Part shown: positions 1 to 8,609 of the stretch, one piece after another | How positions within the stretch are numbered: the first letter of the stretch is position 1 | How the letters are laid out: each line of letters begins with the position of its first letter | DNA from: CAZTQN01 sp964615765 | GTDB lineage: Bacteria; Planctomycetota; Phycisphaerae; Phycisphaerales; UBA1924 | Direction of reading: 5' to 3' | Length of the DNA: 64,000 bases | Assembly: GCA_964615765.1 (NCBI GenBank) | Contig: CAZTQN010000005.1 | Coordinates: 62,001-126,000 of the forward strand | Position numbers and translations under genes: made by a program | The notes under the pieces: generated by a model | What the model was told of the DNA's origin: nothing | Databases searched by the model: none | Seen by the model: only the letters and a program-made list of their open reading frames with translations

Positions 1-339
1 GGCGACATCGCCAACATCGAGGACGAAGCCCTGCGGGCCTCGTCGGGCTCGCTGTCCACCCTGCCGCAGCACATGGCCGAGCAGGGCTCGGACGCGTTCG
101 ACCAGGCGATCTCGCTCGACCTTGCGCAGGTCGATCGGCACCTGCTCCGCGAGATCGACGCGGCGCTTAAGCGGATCGACGACGGGACGTACGGCATCTG
201 CGAGCGCACGGGCAAGCGGATCGCGCCCGAGCGTCTGGCCGAGCTGCCGTGGGCCCGCTATTCGATCGAAGCCGCCCGCGAGATGGAACGGCGCCCGGCC
301 CACGAGCGTGAAGAGGCCTCGGACGAGGAGCCTTTGTGA
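1..339 (+). CDS. DksA/TraR-family protein, 5' partial
   Basis: The frame is open from base 1, so the gene begins before the window; 112 residues are visible. The C-terminal part matches the DksA/TraR fold: a coiled helix, then the segment YGICERTGKRIAPERL and a closing helix. DksA proteins bind RNA polymerase through the secondary channel and alter promoter response, often with ppGpp. Classical members carry a four-cysteine zinc finger. Here only the first cysteine (GIC) is kept; the second is Thr and the last pair is replaced by YSIEAA, so zinc binding is unlikely. Its stop overlaps the GTG start of lspA (GTGA), which suggests translational coupling. The family call is firm; whether it acts on RNA polymerase is inference. 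Confidence 0.8.
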   Translation, partial: GDIANIEDEALRASSGSLSTLPQHMAEQGSDAFDQAISLDLAQVDRHLLREIDAALKRIDDGTYGICERTGKRIAPERLAELPWARYSIEAAREMERRPAHEREEASDEEPL

Positions 340-1091
340 GCGAGGATGGGTCCGGGGGCGAATCGAAGGTGGTGCCGCAGCCGCAGCCGCCGACGACGTC
401 ACCGTCCGCCGCTTCGTCAACCAGTGCGCCCGCAGATTCTGCCGGTGGTGCGCCGGTGGCGCGATCATCGCCCGCCGTCGGCGTCTCCGCGTGGCGATCC
501 CGCCGCGCGTGGGTGGCGCTGCTGATCACGGTCGTGGCGTCGCTGGTGATCGACCTCGGCAGCAAGTGGCTGGCGTTCGAGCGCGTGGCCCCGGCGCCGG
601 TGGTGATTCAGCGGGAGGACGTGCTGCGTGTGAAGCGGGAGATCGACCCGCGCGCGATCTCGCGGGAACTGATCCCGGAGCACCCGCCGCGGGTGGTCGT
701 GCCGCGCGTGCTGGAACTGACCTTGGTGCTCAACCCCGGCGCGGTCTTCGGCGTGGGGCCCGGGCAACGGATCTTCTTCGTGACTTTCACGCTCGGCGCG
801 CTGGGCTTTGCGATGTTCATGTTCGCCCAGTGGACCGGCCCGCGCGACACGTGGGCCCACGCGGCCCTGGGCCTGCTCATCGGCGGCGGGCTCGGCAACC
901 TCTACGACCGCCTCGTGTACGCCTGCGTGCGCGACTTCCTGCACCCGCTGCCTGGTCTCACATGGCCGGGCGGCTGGACCATCAACGGCACGCGCGAAGT
1001 CTGGCCCTACGTCTCCAACCTCGCCGACCTGTTCCTGCTGATCGGGATCTTCATCCTGCTCCGCCACCTGTGGCGCCGCGACGCGGCGTGA
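336..1091 (+). CDS. lspA: Lipoprotein signal peptidase II
   Basis: Inner-membrane aspartyl protease that cleaves the signal peptide of prolipoproteins after lipid attachment to the lipobox cysteine. The 251-residue product is longer than the usual 160-170 because of a Ser/Pro/Ala-rich N-terminal tail (residues 1-52) and an inserted stretch between membrane segments 1 and 2. Family motifs are present: DLGSKW (73-78), NPGAVFG (133-139), GGGLGNLYDR (183-192), VRDF with catalytic D200, and NLAD with catalytic D231. The GTG start at 336 overlaps the upstream stop by four bases. Substrates for it exist in this window, for example the putative lipoproteins at 20811-21530 and 24700-25416. Confidence 0.93.
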   Translation: MSEDGSGGESKVVPQPQPPTTSPSAASSTSAPADSAGGAPVARSSPAVGVSAWRSRRAWVALLITVVASLVIDLGSKWLAFERVAPAPVVIQREDVLRVKREIDPRAISRELIPEHPPRVVVPRVLELTLVLNPGAVFGVGPGQRIFFVTFTLGALGFAMFMFAQWTGPRDTWAHAALGLLIGGGLGNLYDRLVYACVRDFLHPLPGLTWPGGWTINGTREVWPYVSNLADLFLLIGIFILLRHLWRRDAA

Positions 1092-1102
1092 GGGTGGAGG
1101 GT

Positions 1103-1141
1103 GACGCGGGGACGCGGGGACGCGGGGACGCGGGGACGCGG
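1103..1141. repeat. 8-bp tandem repeat, copy A
   Basis: Five near-perfect units of gacgcggg lie between lspA and the next gene. They open a longer intergenic element that recurs at 3923-3992. Confidence 0.85.
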
Positions 1142-1190
1142 CCAGGATCGAACCCTCGCCCCTGACCTCTGACCTCTCGCCCCTGCCCCC
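1103..1190. repeat. Intergenic direct repeat, copy A
   Basis: The 8-bp tandem is followed by a core containing ggatcgaaccctcgcccct and tgacctctcgcccctgcccc. The same arrangement in the same orientation appears at 3923-3992. A further partial unit (gacctctcgcccctgcccc) follows at about 1192-1210. The two copies flank the gene at 1274-3910. Confidence 0.75.
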
Positions 1191-1273
1191 CGACCTCTCG
1201 CCCCTGCCCCCTCCTCCATGGATACCCTTGCCCAAGGGTCATCCGGGTGGGTGAACGGGAACGGGAGGCCGCG

Positions 1274-3910
1274 ATGCGTGCAGTCACGGATCATCGTGCG
1301 GTTTACGGAGTGCGCGTGGGCCGGGCGTTGGCGTGTGCGGCCATCGCGGGCGCGGCGATCGGCGGCGCTGCCGGGGTCTTCGCCCAGACCGGCCCGTGCG
1401 TCGGGTGGGAGCCTGTGGTGCCGATGACCGGGACCGATGCACCCGTCCGCGGCGGGCTGGTGTGGGATCCGGATGGACCGGGGCCGCGCGATGAGGTGCT
1501 GGTCGCGTACGGCGACTTTTCAACCGCGGGCGGGGTGGTCTCGCCGGGGATCGCTGTGTGGGACGGCGACGCGTGGCGCGCGTGGGACGGGCCGCTGCTC
1601 CCGTTCGACGGGCGGCTGTACACGCAGGCGCCGCTGGTGATGGCGGTGAAGGACGGCGCGCTGTACGCGGTTAACGCGCAGCAGTTGTTTGTCCTGCGCG
1701 AGAACGCGTGGGTCGAGGCGAGCCCGCCGTTCCCGTCACGCCTTGTCACAGCGTTCTCGCTCTACGCCATTCCGCCGGTGCGGGCGCTGGTGCCGCAGCC
1801 GGACGGCTGGATCGTCGCGGGCCACCCGAGCCTGCGCCTTGCAGATGGGAGCAGCTCTTCGATCCTGCGGCTGCGCGACGGGGTGTGGACCGGGTTCGGG
1901 GGCGGCGTGGGCGCCGGCCACGACGGCGTCTCCTCCGTCGTGGTTACGGACGAAGGCGTGTTCGCCGCGGGCTCGTTCCGGACCGTTAACGGTGTAGCGA
2001 CGCAGTTCGCCCAGGGCTTGGCACGCTGGAACGGGCAGGTCTGGATTCCGCCGATGGGTGCGGGTTCAGATTCAGTGACCTCCGGCGTCCCGCTCGCGCT
2101 CTCGCGAGGACGTCCGCTGGTGACGATCGGCCAGCAACTGTCGTATTGGGACGGCGACCAACTGCTGCCCGCGCGGCTCCAGACGTTCGACGTCGCCGAT
2201 GTCGGGAACCTGTTGCCCTTCGAGGACGGTGTGCTCGCGGCCGGGGTGTATCGACGTGCGGGCCAGCCGGGGCGCGGGGCGACCGCCGTGCTGAGGATCA
2301 ACAGCGACGGGAGCACGTCGCCTTCGGGTGCTCCGGTCTCGAGCGCGTACAGCCTGGTCGGCGGCTTCAGCGTGCAAGGGCGGACGGTGTTCCTGGACTC
2401 GCCGGGCCTCGTGATCACCCCCGGGACCGCGCCGCAGGCGGACACGCCCGTCGGCGAGGTTCTGCCGTGGCGGGGCGGGCTGGTGGCGCGGGCGGGGCGC
2501 GATCGGCTGCTGTACAGCGCGTCGGGCGATGCGGGCACGTGGCGCGCGTTCGGCGCGAGCGAGTCCGTCGGGGTGACCACGCATGAGCAGGTCGTCGATG
2601 TCACCGTGTGGAACAACGAGGTTGTGTTTGCGATCAGCGGCGTGGACCCGGTGATGGCCTTCGACGGCCGATCGGTGCGGGCGCTGCGGCCCGCGGGCTT
2701 TGACGGGAGGCTCTCCGGCAACGTTGTGCAGGTGTTCGAGCACACCGGCGACCTGTACGCCGCGGGCAGCATGACCATCGGCTCGATTACCGGCGTGCAA
2801 CTGGCCCGGTACCGGGACGGGGTGTGGTCGCCGGTCGGGGCGCGGCCCGGCGCGCCCGCGGGCGTGCGGTTCACCTTCACCACCAGCACGAGCGTGGGCA
2901 GCGTCGCGTTCCACTCGTGGAACGGGCTGCTGCTGGCGTCCGGGCGGTTCGACACGGTCGACGGTCAGCCGGGCGGGTTGCTGGTGGCGTTCGACGGGAC
3001 GACCTGGCGCCGCATGGACCTCGGGCTGACCACCGACCTGTCGGTGATCGCGAGCGGACCGGGGAGCGGCGGGAGCAGCGTGCTGGTGGGCGTGGGCGGC
3101 TCTGTCCGGAACCAACTGTGGCAGTGGAACGGCGAGCGCTGGCAGACGCGGGCTCCGGGCGCGAATCTTGACTACTGGGCCCGGATCGCCGTGCACGACG
3201 GCCTGGTGCACGTCGTGTCGCCGGGGCTCGGCGGCGTAGCCCGCCTTGAGAACCCCGGGACCGCGGGCGAGCGGCTGGTGCGGATCACGCCGACGAGCCT
3301 GGGCCAGTCGGTGCCGTTCGCGGGCGGGTTCGCGCTCGCCTCGGTCAACGGGCGTCTGTACACGAGCGTGTTCACGGGCACCCGGGCCCGCGGGAGCCTG
3401 CCCACCGCGCGGCTGCTGCGGCTGACGGGCACGCCGACGGCGCCGCTGTTCCTGCCGGGGTTCGACGGGACCGACCCGGCCGCGCCGCGCTCGGTGTCGG
3501 CGTTCGAGGGCGGCGTCGTCCAGTTCAACCTGCGCTTGGCGAACACGACGGACCTGACGCGCTATGAGACCCGCAAGGACGGCGTGCCGCTGCAGCTCGG
3601 GCCGCAGCCGACGGGCTCCACGCTCACCACGCCGTTCGTGCTCAGCGGGGTCCGCCGCGCCGACAGTGGCACGTACGTGGTCACGGCCGACGCGTGCGGC
3701 CTGGCGGCGGACTCGGCCCCGGTCACCGTGCAGGTCTTCTGCCGCGGCGACGCCAACCGCGACTCGGTCATCTCCGTCGCCGACGTGTTCTACTGGGTCA
3801 ACGTGTGGTTCAACGGCGGCTCGCAAATCGGCGACCCGGTCGGCCCGCACTCCAGGTTCACCGACTTCCTGCGATTCCTGAACGACTGGTTCGCCGGGTG
3901 TGATGGGTGA
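1274..3910 (+). CDS. Exported propeller-like protein with Ig-like and GC-type dockerin tail
   Basis: A large secreted protein of unknown function (878 residues). The ATG at 1274 is preferred over an upstream in-frame start because GGGAGG sits 5 bases before it and it opens a signal peptide that likely ends at VFA|QTG. The body is a series of short beta-repeats built around W-D-G or W-N-G turns (for example AVWDGDAW, ARWNGQVW, QLWQWNGERW), typical of a beta-propeller or delta-60/kelch-like fold. Near the C-terminus an Ig-like module is visible (ADSGTYVVTADACG). It ends with a dockerin-like segment starting CRGDANRDSVISVADVF; the second calcium loop is degraded and the protein ends in FAGCDG rather than a bare GC. 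The gene is bracketed by direct repeats. Confidence 0.75.
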   Translation: MRAVTDHRAVYGVRVGRALACAAIAGAAIGGAAGVFAQTGPCVGWEPVVPMTGTDAPVRGGLVWDPDGPGPRDEVLVAYGDFSTAGGVVSPGIAVWDGDAWRAWDGPLLPFDGRLYTQAPLVMAVKDGALYAVNAQQLFVLRENAWVEASPPFPSRLVTAFSLYAIPPVRALVPQPDGWIVAGHPSLRLADGSSSSILRLRDGVWTGFGGGVGAGHDGVSSVVVTDEGVFAAGSFRTVNGVATQFAQGLARWNGQVWIPPMGAGSDSVTSGVPLALSRGRPLVTIGQQLSYWDGDQLLPARLQTFDVADVGNLLPFEDGVLAAGVYRRAGQPGRGATAVLRINSDGSTSPSGAPVSSAYSLVGGFSVQGRTVFLDSPGLVITPGTAPQADTPVGEVLPWRGGLVARAGRDRLLYSASGDAGTWRAFGASESVGVTTHEQVVDVTVWNNEVVFAISGVDPVMAFDGRSVRALRPAGFDGRLSGNVVQVFEHTGDLYAAGSMTIGSITGVQLARYRDGVWSPVGARPGAPAGVRFTFTTSTSVGSVAFHSWNGLLLASGRFDTVDGQPGGLLVAFDGTTWRRMDLGLTTDLSVIASGPGSGGSSVLVGVGGSVRNQLWQWNGERWQTRAPGANLDYWARIAVHDGLVHVVSPGLGGVARLENPGTAGERLVRITPTSLGQSVPFAGGFALASVNGRLYTSVFTGTRARGSLPTARLLRLTGTPTAPLFLPGFDGTDPAAPRSVSAFEGGVVQFNLRLANTTDLTRYETRKDGVPLQLGPQPTGSTLTTPFVLSGVRRADSGTYVVTADACGLAADSAPVTVQVFCRGDANRDSVISVADVFYWVNVWFNGGSQIGDPVGPHSRFTDFLRFLNDWFAGCDG

Positions 3911-3922
3911 CGGGGACAGGGG

Positions 3923-3992
3923 GACGCGGGGACGCGGGGACGCGATCGGGATCGAACCCTCGCCCCTAACCTGTGACCTCTCGCCTCTGCCC
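3923..3992. repeat. Intergenic direct repeat, copy B
   Basis: About 2.75 units of gacgcggg (3923-3944) are followed by ggatcgaaccctcgcccct and tgacctctcgcctctgcccc, matching the element at 1103-1190 with a few substitutions. It lies between two convergent stop codons. Confidence 0.75.
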
Positions 3993-3994
3993 CC

Positions 3995-5155
3995 TTACTC
4001 CTTCGGCATGAGATCGATCACCACCGGGTAGTGGTCCGAGGCGTAGCCCGTCGGCGGGGGCGTGCGGCGCCAGTCGGCGTCTTCGGGGCGCTGCATGGTG
4101 CCGAGGACGAAGCCCGAGTCCTTGACCATGTCGGCCGCCGCGCCCGGGCTGAGCAGGAGGATGTCGATCGCGCGATTCGACGCGTGCGTCTGGAAGGTCG
4201 CGTCCTTCGGGTCCTTGCCGGCGAGCGCGTTGACGAAGCCGCCGGTCAGGTAAGTCTGCACCGAAGCTTCGCTGGCCATTGCGTTGAAGTCGCCGGTGAT
4301 GATGACGTTGGCGTTGGGGTCGGCGGTCAGGATCTCGCCGGCCCACGCGGCGACCTTCTTGCCCTCGGCCTCGCGCTGGTAGGTATAGAACGCGCCGCTC
4401 TTGTGGTGCACGACCAGGAACGTGAGCGTGTACGGCTTGCCGGTGCCGGTCTTGTCCGCGGGGACCTCGATCGTCGCCTTCAGCGGCGAGCGGGCCATGA
4501 CCAGCGGCTTGCCCGCGTCGCGGTTGGGACGCCGCCCGAGCTTTTCCGGGTGCACGCCCATCTCGGGGCGGGGCCAGTTGCTCTCGGCGGTGATGGGGAA
4601 GCGGCTGATGATGGACTGCTCGATGCCGCGCGGGTCGCCGGCATCGATCGAGGCGACGTGGTCGTAGCCCAGGCCCTTGAGGTACTCATCGCGGAAGGCG
4701 ATGAGCGCCTCCTTCGATTCGATCTCCTGCAGGGCGATGATGTCGGCGTCGATGCGCTTGATGGCCTCGGCCGCGGCGGCCTTGTGCTCGGCGGGCTTCG
4801 CGGGCGTGCCCCAGCCTTCCCCTCCGTCCTTCTCGCCGGGCTGGTCGGTGGTGAACAGGTTCTCGATGTTGTACGTCGCGATGCGGATCGCGCCCGGCGT
4901 GCGGGGCTTGGGGTCTTTCAGGCCGTGGCGGATCACGCCGGCGAGGCCGGGGATTGGCTTGGCCGCGGTCGCGGGGGGAGCGCCGTCTTTCGGCTGCGTG
5001 GCGGGCGCGGCGTCCTTGGGCTGAGTCGCGGGCGCAGGTGCCTGATCCTGCGTGAGCGCGAAGGCCGGGCCGGAGAACAGGGCCACACCCGCCAGCGCGG
5101 ACACCGTCATGACGCCCGACACGCGACGCACGATTCCGGAAGATCGATCCGCCAT
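3995..5155 (-). CDS. Exported endonuclease/exonuclease/phosphatase-family protein
   Basis: The C-terminal 270 residues have the EEP fold shared by DNase I, exonuclease III and inositol phosphatases. Visible motifs are ATYNIENLF (first metal-binding Asn), IIALQEIES (Glu metal ligand), VVHHKS, ITGDFNAM (catalytic Asp and Asn) and ASDHYPV (the closing Asp-His pair). The N-terminus carries a signal peptide (VALFSGPAFA) and a linker with the repeat ATQPKD. The ATG at 5155 is chosen because GAGGAG lies 9 bases upstream. Substrate cannot be told from sequence; an extracellular or periplasmic phosphodiesterase or nuclease is likely. It converges on the dockerin gene to its left. Confidence 0.85.
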   Translation of the reverse strand: MADRSSGIVRRVSGVMTVSALAGVALFSGPAFALTQDQAPAPATQPKDAAPATQPKDGAPPATAAKPIPGLAGVIRHGLKDPKPRTPGAIRIATYNIENLFTTDQPGEKDGGEGWGTPAKPAEHKAAAAEAIKRIDADIIALQEIESKEALIAFRDEYLKGLGYDHVASIDAGDPRGIEQSIISRFPITAESNWPRPEMGVHPEKLGRRPNRDAGKPLVMARSPLKATIEVPADKTGTGKPYTLTFLVVHHKSGAFYTYQREAEGKKVAAWAGEILTADPNANVIITGDFNAMASEASVQTYLTGGFVNALAGKDPKDATFQTHASNRAIDILLLSPGAAADMVKDSGFVLGTMQRPEDADWRRTPPPTGYASDHYPVVIDLMPKE

Positions 5156-5227
5156 GGCCCGCTGCTCCTCGTTCACTCGCCCCACAACGCCGCAAACACG
5201 GATAACCCCCCCACTGCCGTCGATCCC

Positions 5228-7582
5228 TCAGCCCGCGACCGGACTGCTGGCGCCCGAACCAGTCGCGACAGAACCGCCCGCCGCCCGCACGTACCGGGCC
5301 AGGCTCATGACCGGGAAGTAGTGCCGGTACAGGTTGTACCGCAGGTAGAAGACCTTCGGGAAGCCGGTGCCGGTGAAGAAGTGCTCGGCCCAGGCGCCGG
5401 CGGAGTCGGCCATGAAGTCGGTCGCGGCGTACTCGTCCGTGCCCTCTTCCACCATGTTCACGCCGGTGCACATGGCCTTCTCGAAGGGCGCTTTGTCCTG
5501 GTAGATCTGGTGATCGCACAGCCAGCGGACGGCCCGCTCGACGGCGGGGTCGCTCGGCGGGCAGGCGTACAGCAAGCAGGCCAAGCCCCACGCCGTCTGG
5601 CTCGCCGTCGACGGGCCCTTGCCCATCAGCGAGCGATCGAGGTACGAGTTGGCCGTCTCGCCGAAGCCCCCGTCGGGGTTCTGCACGCTCTTGACCCACG
5701 CGATGGCGCGAGCGATCGCCGGGTGGCTGGGGGCGATGCCCGCGTGCACCAGCCCGCCGAGCGCCTGCCATGTGCCGTAGATGTAGTTGCACCCCCACCG
5801 GCCCCACCAGCATCCTTCGGGCTCCTGCTTCTCGAGCAGATAGCGCACAGCGGCGACGATCGCGGGGTGCGACGTCTCCATGCCGCAGGTCACCAGCGAC
5901 TCGATCGTGCGCCCGGTGATGTCGGCGCAGGACGGGTCCTGCATGGCGTTGTGGTCGGCGAAGGGGATGGCTTCCATCCACGGACGGTCGCGCGTGCGGT
6001 CGAACGCGGCCCAGCCGCCGTCGTCGTTCTGCATCGCGACGATCCAGCGGGCGGCCTTGGCGGCGGTGGCGCGGATGTCGGCCGGCCCCCCCTCCCCCCC
6101 GCCCCCAGCCCCGGCCCGCCACATCGCCTTGGCGATCATCGCGGTGTCGTCGACGTCGGGGTACCAGTCGTTCTTGTACTCGAAGGCCCACGCCGCGGCG
6201 TCCACGCCCAGGCGGATGCGCCGATCCTCCGGGCGCAGGTTGCGGGCCCAGTCGCCCGTCATGCGGACCTGCTTGCGCGTCAGCCAATCGCACACGCGGG
6301 CCAGTCGCGGCGAGTTGCCCGCCGTGTGCCCCGCTTCCGTCATCGCGTACAGCGCGATGCCCGTATCCCACACCGGGCTGAAGCACGGCTGCAGGCGCAC
6401 GTGGTCCAGGCGCGGGTCCGGGTTGGGCTCATCGATGATGAAGTCGTCCAGGTCCAGCTCGGCCTTGCGGATCACCGGGTGATCACGCGTGTAGCCCAGG
6501 GCCGTGAAGGCGATCTGCAGATAGACCATCGGCGGGAAGATCGCGCCCAGGCCTTCCGTCGTTTCGGAACGGACGCGGTCCACGATCCAGCGCTCGGCGG
6601 CCTTCAGCGCGCTCTTCCGCAGCGGCGACAAGCGCAGGCGCTGAACGACCTTCAGGAACCGGTCGCACGCGAGGAAGAAGTTGCGCCAGGTGATCGGCTC
6701 GTCGCGGTCCCACGGCTTGGAGAGCACGCGCTTGTAGCGCGTGTTCAGGAACAGCTCGTCGATGTTGATCGGGTTGCCGCGGGCGTCCGTCGGCACGCGC
6801 ACGGGGCGCAGGGCCGTGCAGATCGCCAGGGGGACGATCATCGTGCGCGTCCACGCGGCGACCTTGTCGAGGTGGAAGGGGAACCAGCGCGGGAGGAACA
6901 TGACCTCCGGCGGCACGGCGGGGCACGCCGTCCACTCCACCGCACCCAGGCAGGCGAGGTAGAACGTGCTGAACGTGTTGCACTTTTCCGCCCCGCCCAG
7001 GGCGCGGATGCGCTCGCGGGCGCGGGCCATGTGCGGCGCGTCGATCGGGTCGCCGAAGCACTTGAGCGCGAAGTACGCCTTGACGCACGCGGAGATGTCC
7101 GGGCCGGAGCCGGGGTACTGGCCCCAGGTGCCGTCCTCGCGCTGCGTCAGGCGGAGGTGATTGGCGATGCGTTCGAGCGTCGGGCGGCCGACGCGGTAGC
7201 CGCCGGGCTGGCCACTCGGGCCCGGCTCGGGGCCTTCGCGGTCGTCCTGCTGATTCAGGAACAGCTTCATCAGCAGGTACTCGCTGGAGAGGATCGAGTC
7301 GCCCTCCAGTTCAGCGCACCAGTGCAGCGGGGCCGGGCGGCCGGGTGCTTCCGGCTCGCGCGGGTCGGTCATGAGTTTGGCATCGAGGGCCCGCAGCGCG
7401 TCCTCGAGCGCGGCGGCGGCCCGCTGGCGGAGCGCGGCGCCCGTTGTGCCCGAGGCTTGGCTTCCAGCCGCCCCCCCACCCACCCCCCCCACCGCGCGTG
7501 CCGCCGCGGACGCCGGGTTGGACGCCGGGTGCACATCGACCTTGGGGACGGAGGGGACGGGCATGGAACGAATCGTCGTCAT
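5228..7582 (-). CDS. shc: Squalene-hopene cyclase
   Basis: Membrane-associated triterpene cyclase that converts squalene to hopene/hopanol, the core of bacterial hopanoids. The 784-residue length is somewhat above the usual 630-720 because of a Gly/Ala-rich N-terminal extension (about residues 1-55). The catalytic acid motif DVDDTA is at 476-481. Several QW repeats are present, including REDGTWGQYPG (148-158), NDDGGWAAF, EPEGCWWGRWG and NPDGGFGET. No squalene synthase gene is next to it, so the substrate must come from genes elsewhere. The start could also be the Met at residue 7; the upstream AGGA is weak. Family assignment is strong. Confidence 0.93.
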   Translation of the reverse strand: MTTIRSMPVPSVPKVDVHPASNPASAAARAVGGVGGGAAGSQASGTTGAALRQRAAAALEDALRALDAKLMTDPREPEAPGRPAPLHWCAELEGDSILSSEYLLMKLFLNQQDDREGPEPGPSGQPGGYRVGRPTLERIANHLRLTQREDGTWGQYPGSGPDISACVKAYFALKCFGDPIDAPHMARARERIRALGGAEKCNTFSTFYLACLGAVEWTACPAVPPEVMFLPRWFPFHLDKVAAWTRTMIVPLAICTALRPVRVPTDARGNPINIDELFLNTRYKRVLSKPWDRDEPITWRNFFLACDRFLKVVQRLRLSPLRKSALKAAERWIVDRVRSETTEGLGAIFPPMVYLQIAFTALGYTRDHPVIRKAELDLDDFIIDEPNPDPRLDHVRLQPCFSPVWDTGIALYAMTEAGHTAGNSPRLARVCDWLTRKQVRMTGDWARNLRPEDRRIRLGVDAAAWAFEYKNDWYPDVDDTAMIAKAMWRAGAGGGGEGGPADIRATAAKAARWIVAMQNDDGGWAAFDRTRDRPWMEAIPFADHNAMQDPSCADITGRTIESLVTCGMETSHPAIVAAVRYLLEKQEPEGCWWGRWGCNYIYGTWQALGGLVHAGIAPSHPAIARAIAWVKSVQNPDGGFGETANSYLDRSLMGKGPSTASQTAWGLACLLYACPPSDPAVERAVRWLCDHQIYQDKAPFEKAMCTGVNMVEEGTDEYAATDFMADSAGAWAEHFFTGTGFPKVFYLRYNLYRHYFPVMSLARYVRAAGGSVATGSGASSPVAG

Positions 7583-7681
7583 CGCGGCGGGATCCTGTCG
7601 CCGGCGCGGCGAGGCCGCCCGGGGCGGAAGGGTAGTGCGGGTGTGCCCGGGTCACCAATCACGCCTCACCCGGGGGAGCCC

Positions 7682-8104
7682 TCAACGCGGGCGGGTGGAA
7701 TCGCCGGTTTGGGGCGAAATGGCGGGGCGAGGGGCGGCGCCGAAGGCCCGTTCGTGCTCGCGCAGCGCGTCGGTCCACTCGGTCAGGGCGTGGGATGTGT
7801 TGTGCCAGACGCCGCACTCCGGGCACTGGCCGATGGGCGCGGGCATACCGGAGAGGTCGAACGCGCACTGCAGGCAGAGTTGCCCGCCGGTGGCGATGCC
7901 GCGCTGGCACATGGTGGCGATGCGCCGCCTCATCCATCGACGCGCCGCGAGGTACGCCGCGACCACGCCGACGAAGACGGCCACGCCCGCGGCGGGCGCG
8001 ATCGTTTTCCACAGAACGACTGCGCCGAGCGCAAGCACGGGCATCGAAAAGTGCGCGACGACCAGCCAGCGGGTCGTGCGCCGGATGCAGGCTGGCGTGG
8101 TCAT
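7682..8104 (-). CDS. Small zinc-ribbon membrane protein (paralogue 2)
   Basis: A 140-residue protein with two adjacent hydrophobic stretches (about residues 12-50) followed by a zinc-ribbon-like motif, CLQCAFDLSG then CPECG. This CxxC...CPECG pattern is common in small planctomycete membrane proteins whose function is unknown. Its ATG overlaps the stop of the upstream gene (ATGA), so the two are translationally coupled. The pair share the CAFDLSGM core and look like a tandem duplication that diverged. Confidence 0.7.
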   Translation of the reverse strand: MTTPACIRRTTRWLVVAHFSMPVLALGAVVLWKTIAPAAGVAVFVGVVAAYLAARRWMRRRIATMCQRGIATGGQLCLQCAFDLSGMPAPIGQCPECGVWHNTSHALTEWTDALREHERAFGAAPRPAISPQTGDSTRPR

Positions 8105-8556
8105 CGCGTCGTCGTCCGGTCTTCGCGCACACGCGGTTGTCGCCAGCGTCTTCGGCGGAACTGCTTCAAGTCGGCGAGCCAGCGCTGTGTTTCCGCCCAA
8201 AGAAGGCGCAGATGCTCGGCGCTGTACGGGCGGCCGCATTCCGGGCATTGTCCCTCGGGCTTCATGCCCGAGAGATCGAACGCGCACTGCGGGCATTGCA
8301 TGCCGTCACGCGCCATCGCCCGATCGCACACGCGCGCGGCCGATCGTCGGATGGCCTCAGCCCCAAGCGATGTGATGATCACCCACAGCGTGAGGGCGCC
8401 GATGAACCACCACGCCGGGGGTCTCGTCAAAGCGATCGCAAGCGCGCCTGCAAACGCCACAGCCGGATAGCCAAACCGCGCGACGTTCACGTGCGATTCC
8501 AGGCACCGGGGATGGTTGCTCCACGAGATGTACAGCCGCTGCGGTGAGTTCGACAT
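8101..8556 (-). CDS. Small zinc-ribbon membrane protein (paralogue 1)
   Basis: A 151-residue protein with two hydrophobic segments (about residues 25-65), then CPQCAFDLSG and CPECGRPYS, a likely four-cysteine zinc ribbon, and a basic C-terminus. It is the upstream partner of the paralogue at 7682-8104. The start at Met 8556 is the most economical; the frame stays open further upstream but that part runs antisense into the neighbouring phosphatase gene and has no family-like sequence. No function is assigned. Confidence 0.65.
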   Translation of the reverse strand: MSNSPQRLYISWSNHPRCLESHVNVARFGYPAVAFAGALAIALTRPPAWWFIGALTLWVIITSLGAEAIRRSAARVCDRAMARDGMQCPQCAFDLSGMKPEGQCPECGRPYSAEHLRLLWAETQRWLADLKQFRRRRWRQPRVREDRTTTR

Positions 8557-8609
8557 GGTGTGCAGGCGAGCGCGCTGTGCCCAGCCGTGACCGTGCGGTC
8601 GGGAGACCG

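Noticed and set aside
1145..1160. tRNA-like T-arm sequence (ggttcgatcc on the minus strand) inside both intergenic repeats
   Set aside because: No acceptor stem, anticodon arm or D-arm at proper distance; the match is limited to the loop.
4031..8470. Very long plus-strand open frame (1479 codons)
   Set aside because: It runs antisense through the endonuclease-like, cyclase and zinc-ribbon genes; composition is Arg/Ala/Gly/His-rich as expected from a shadow frame in high-GC DNA.
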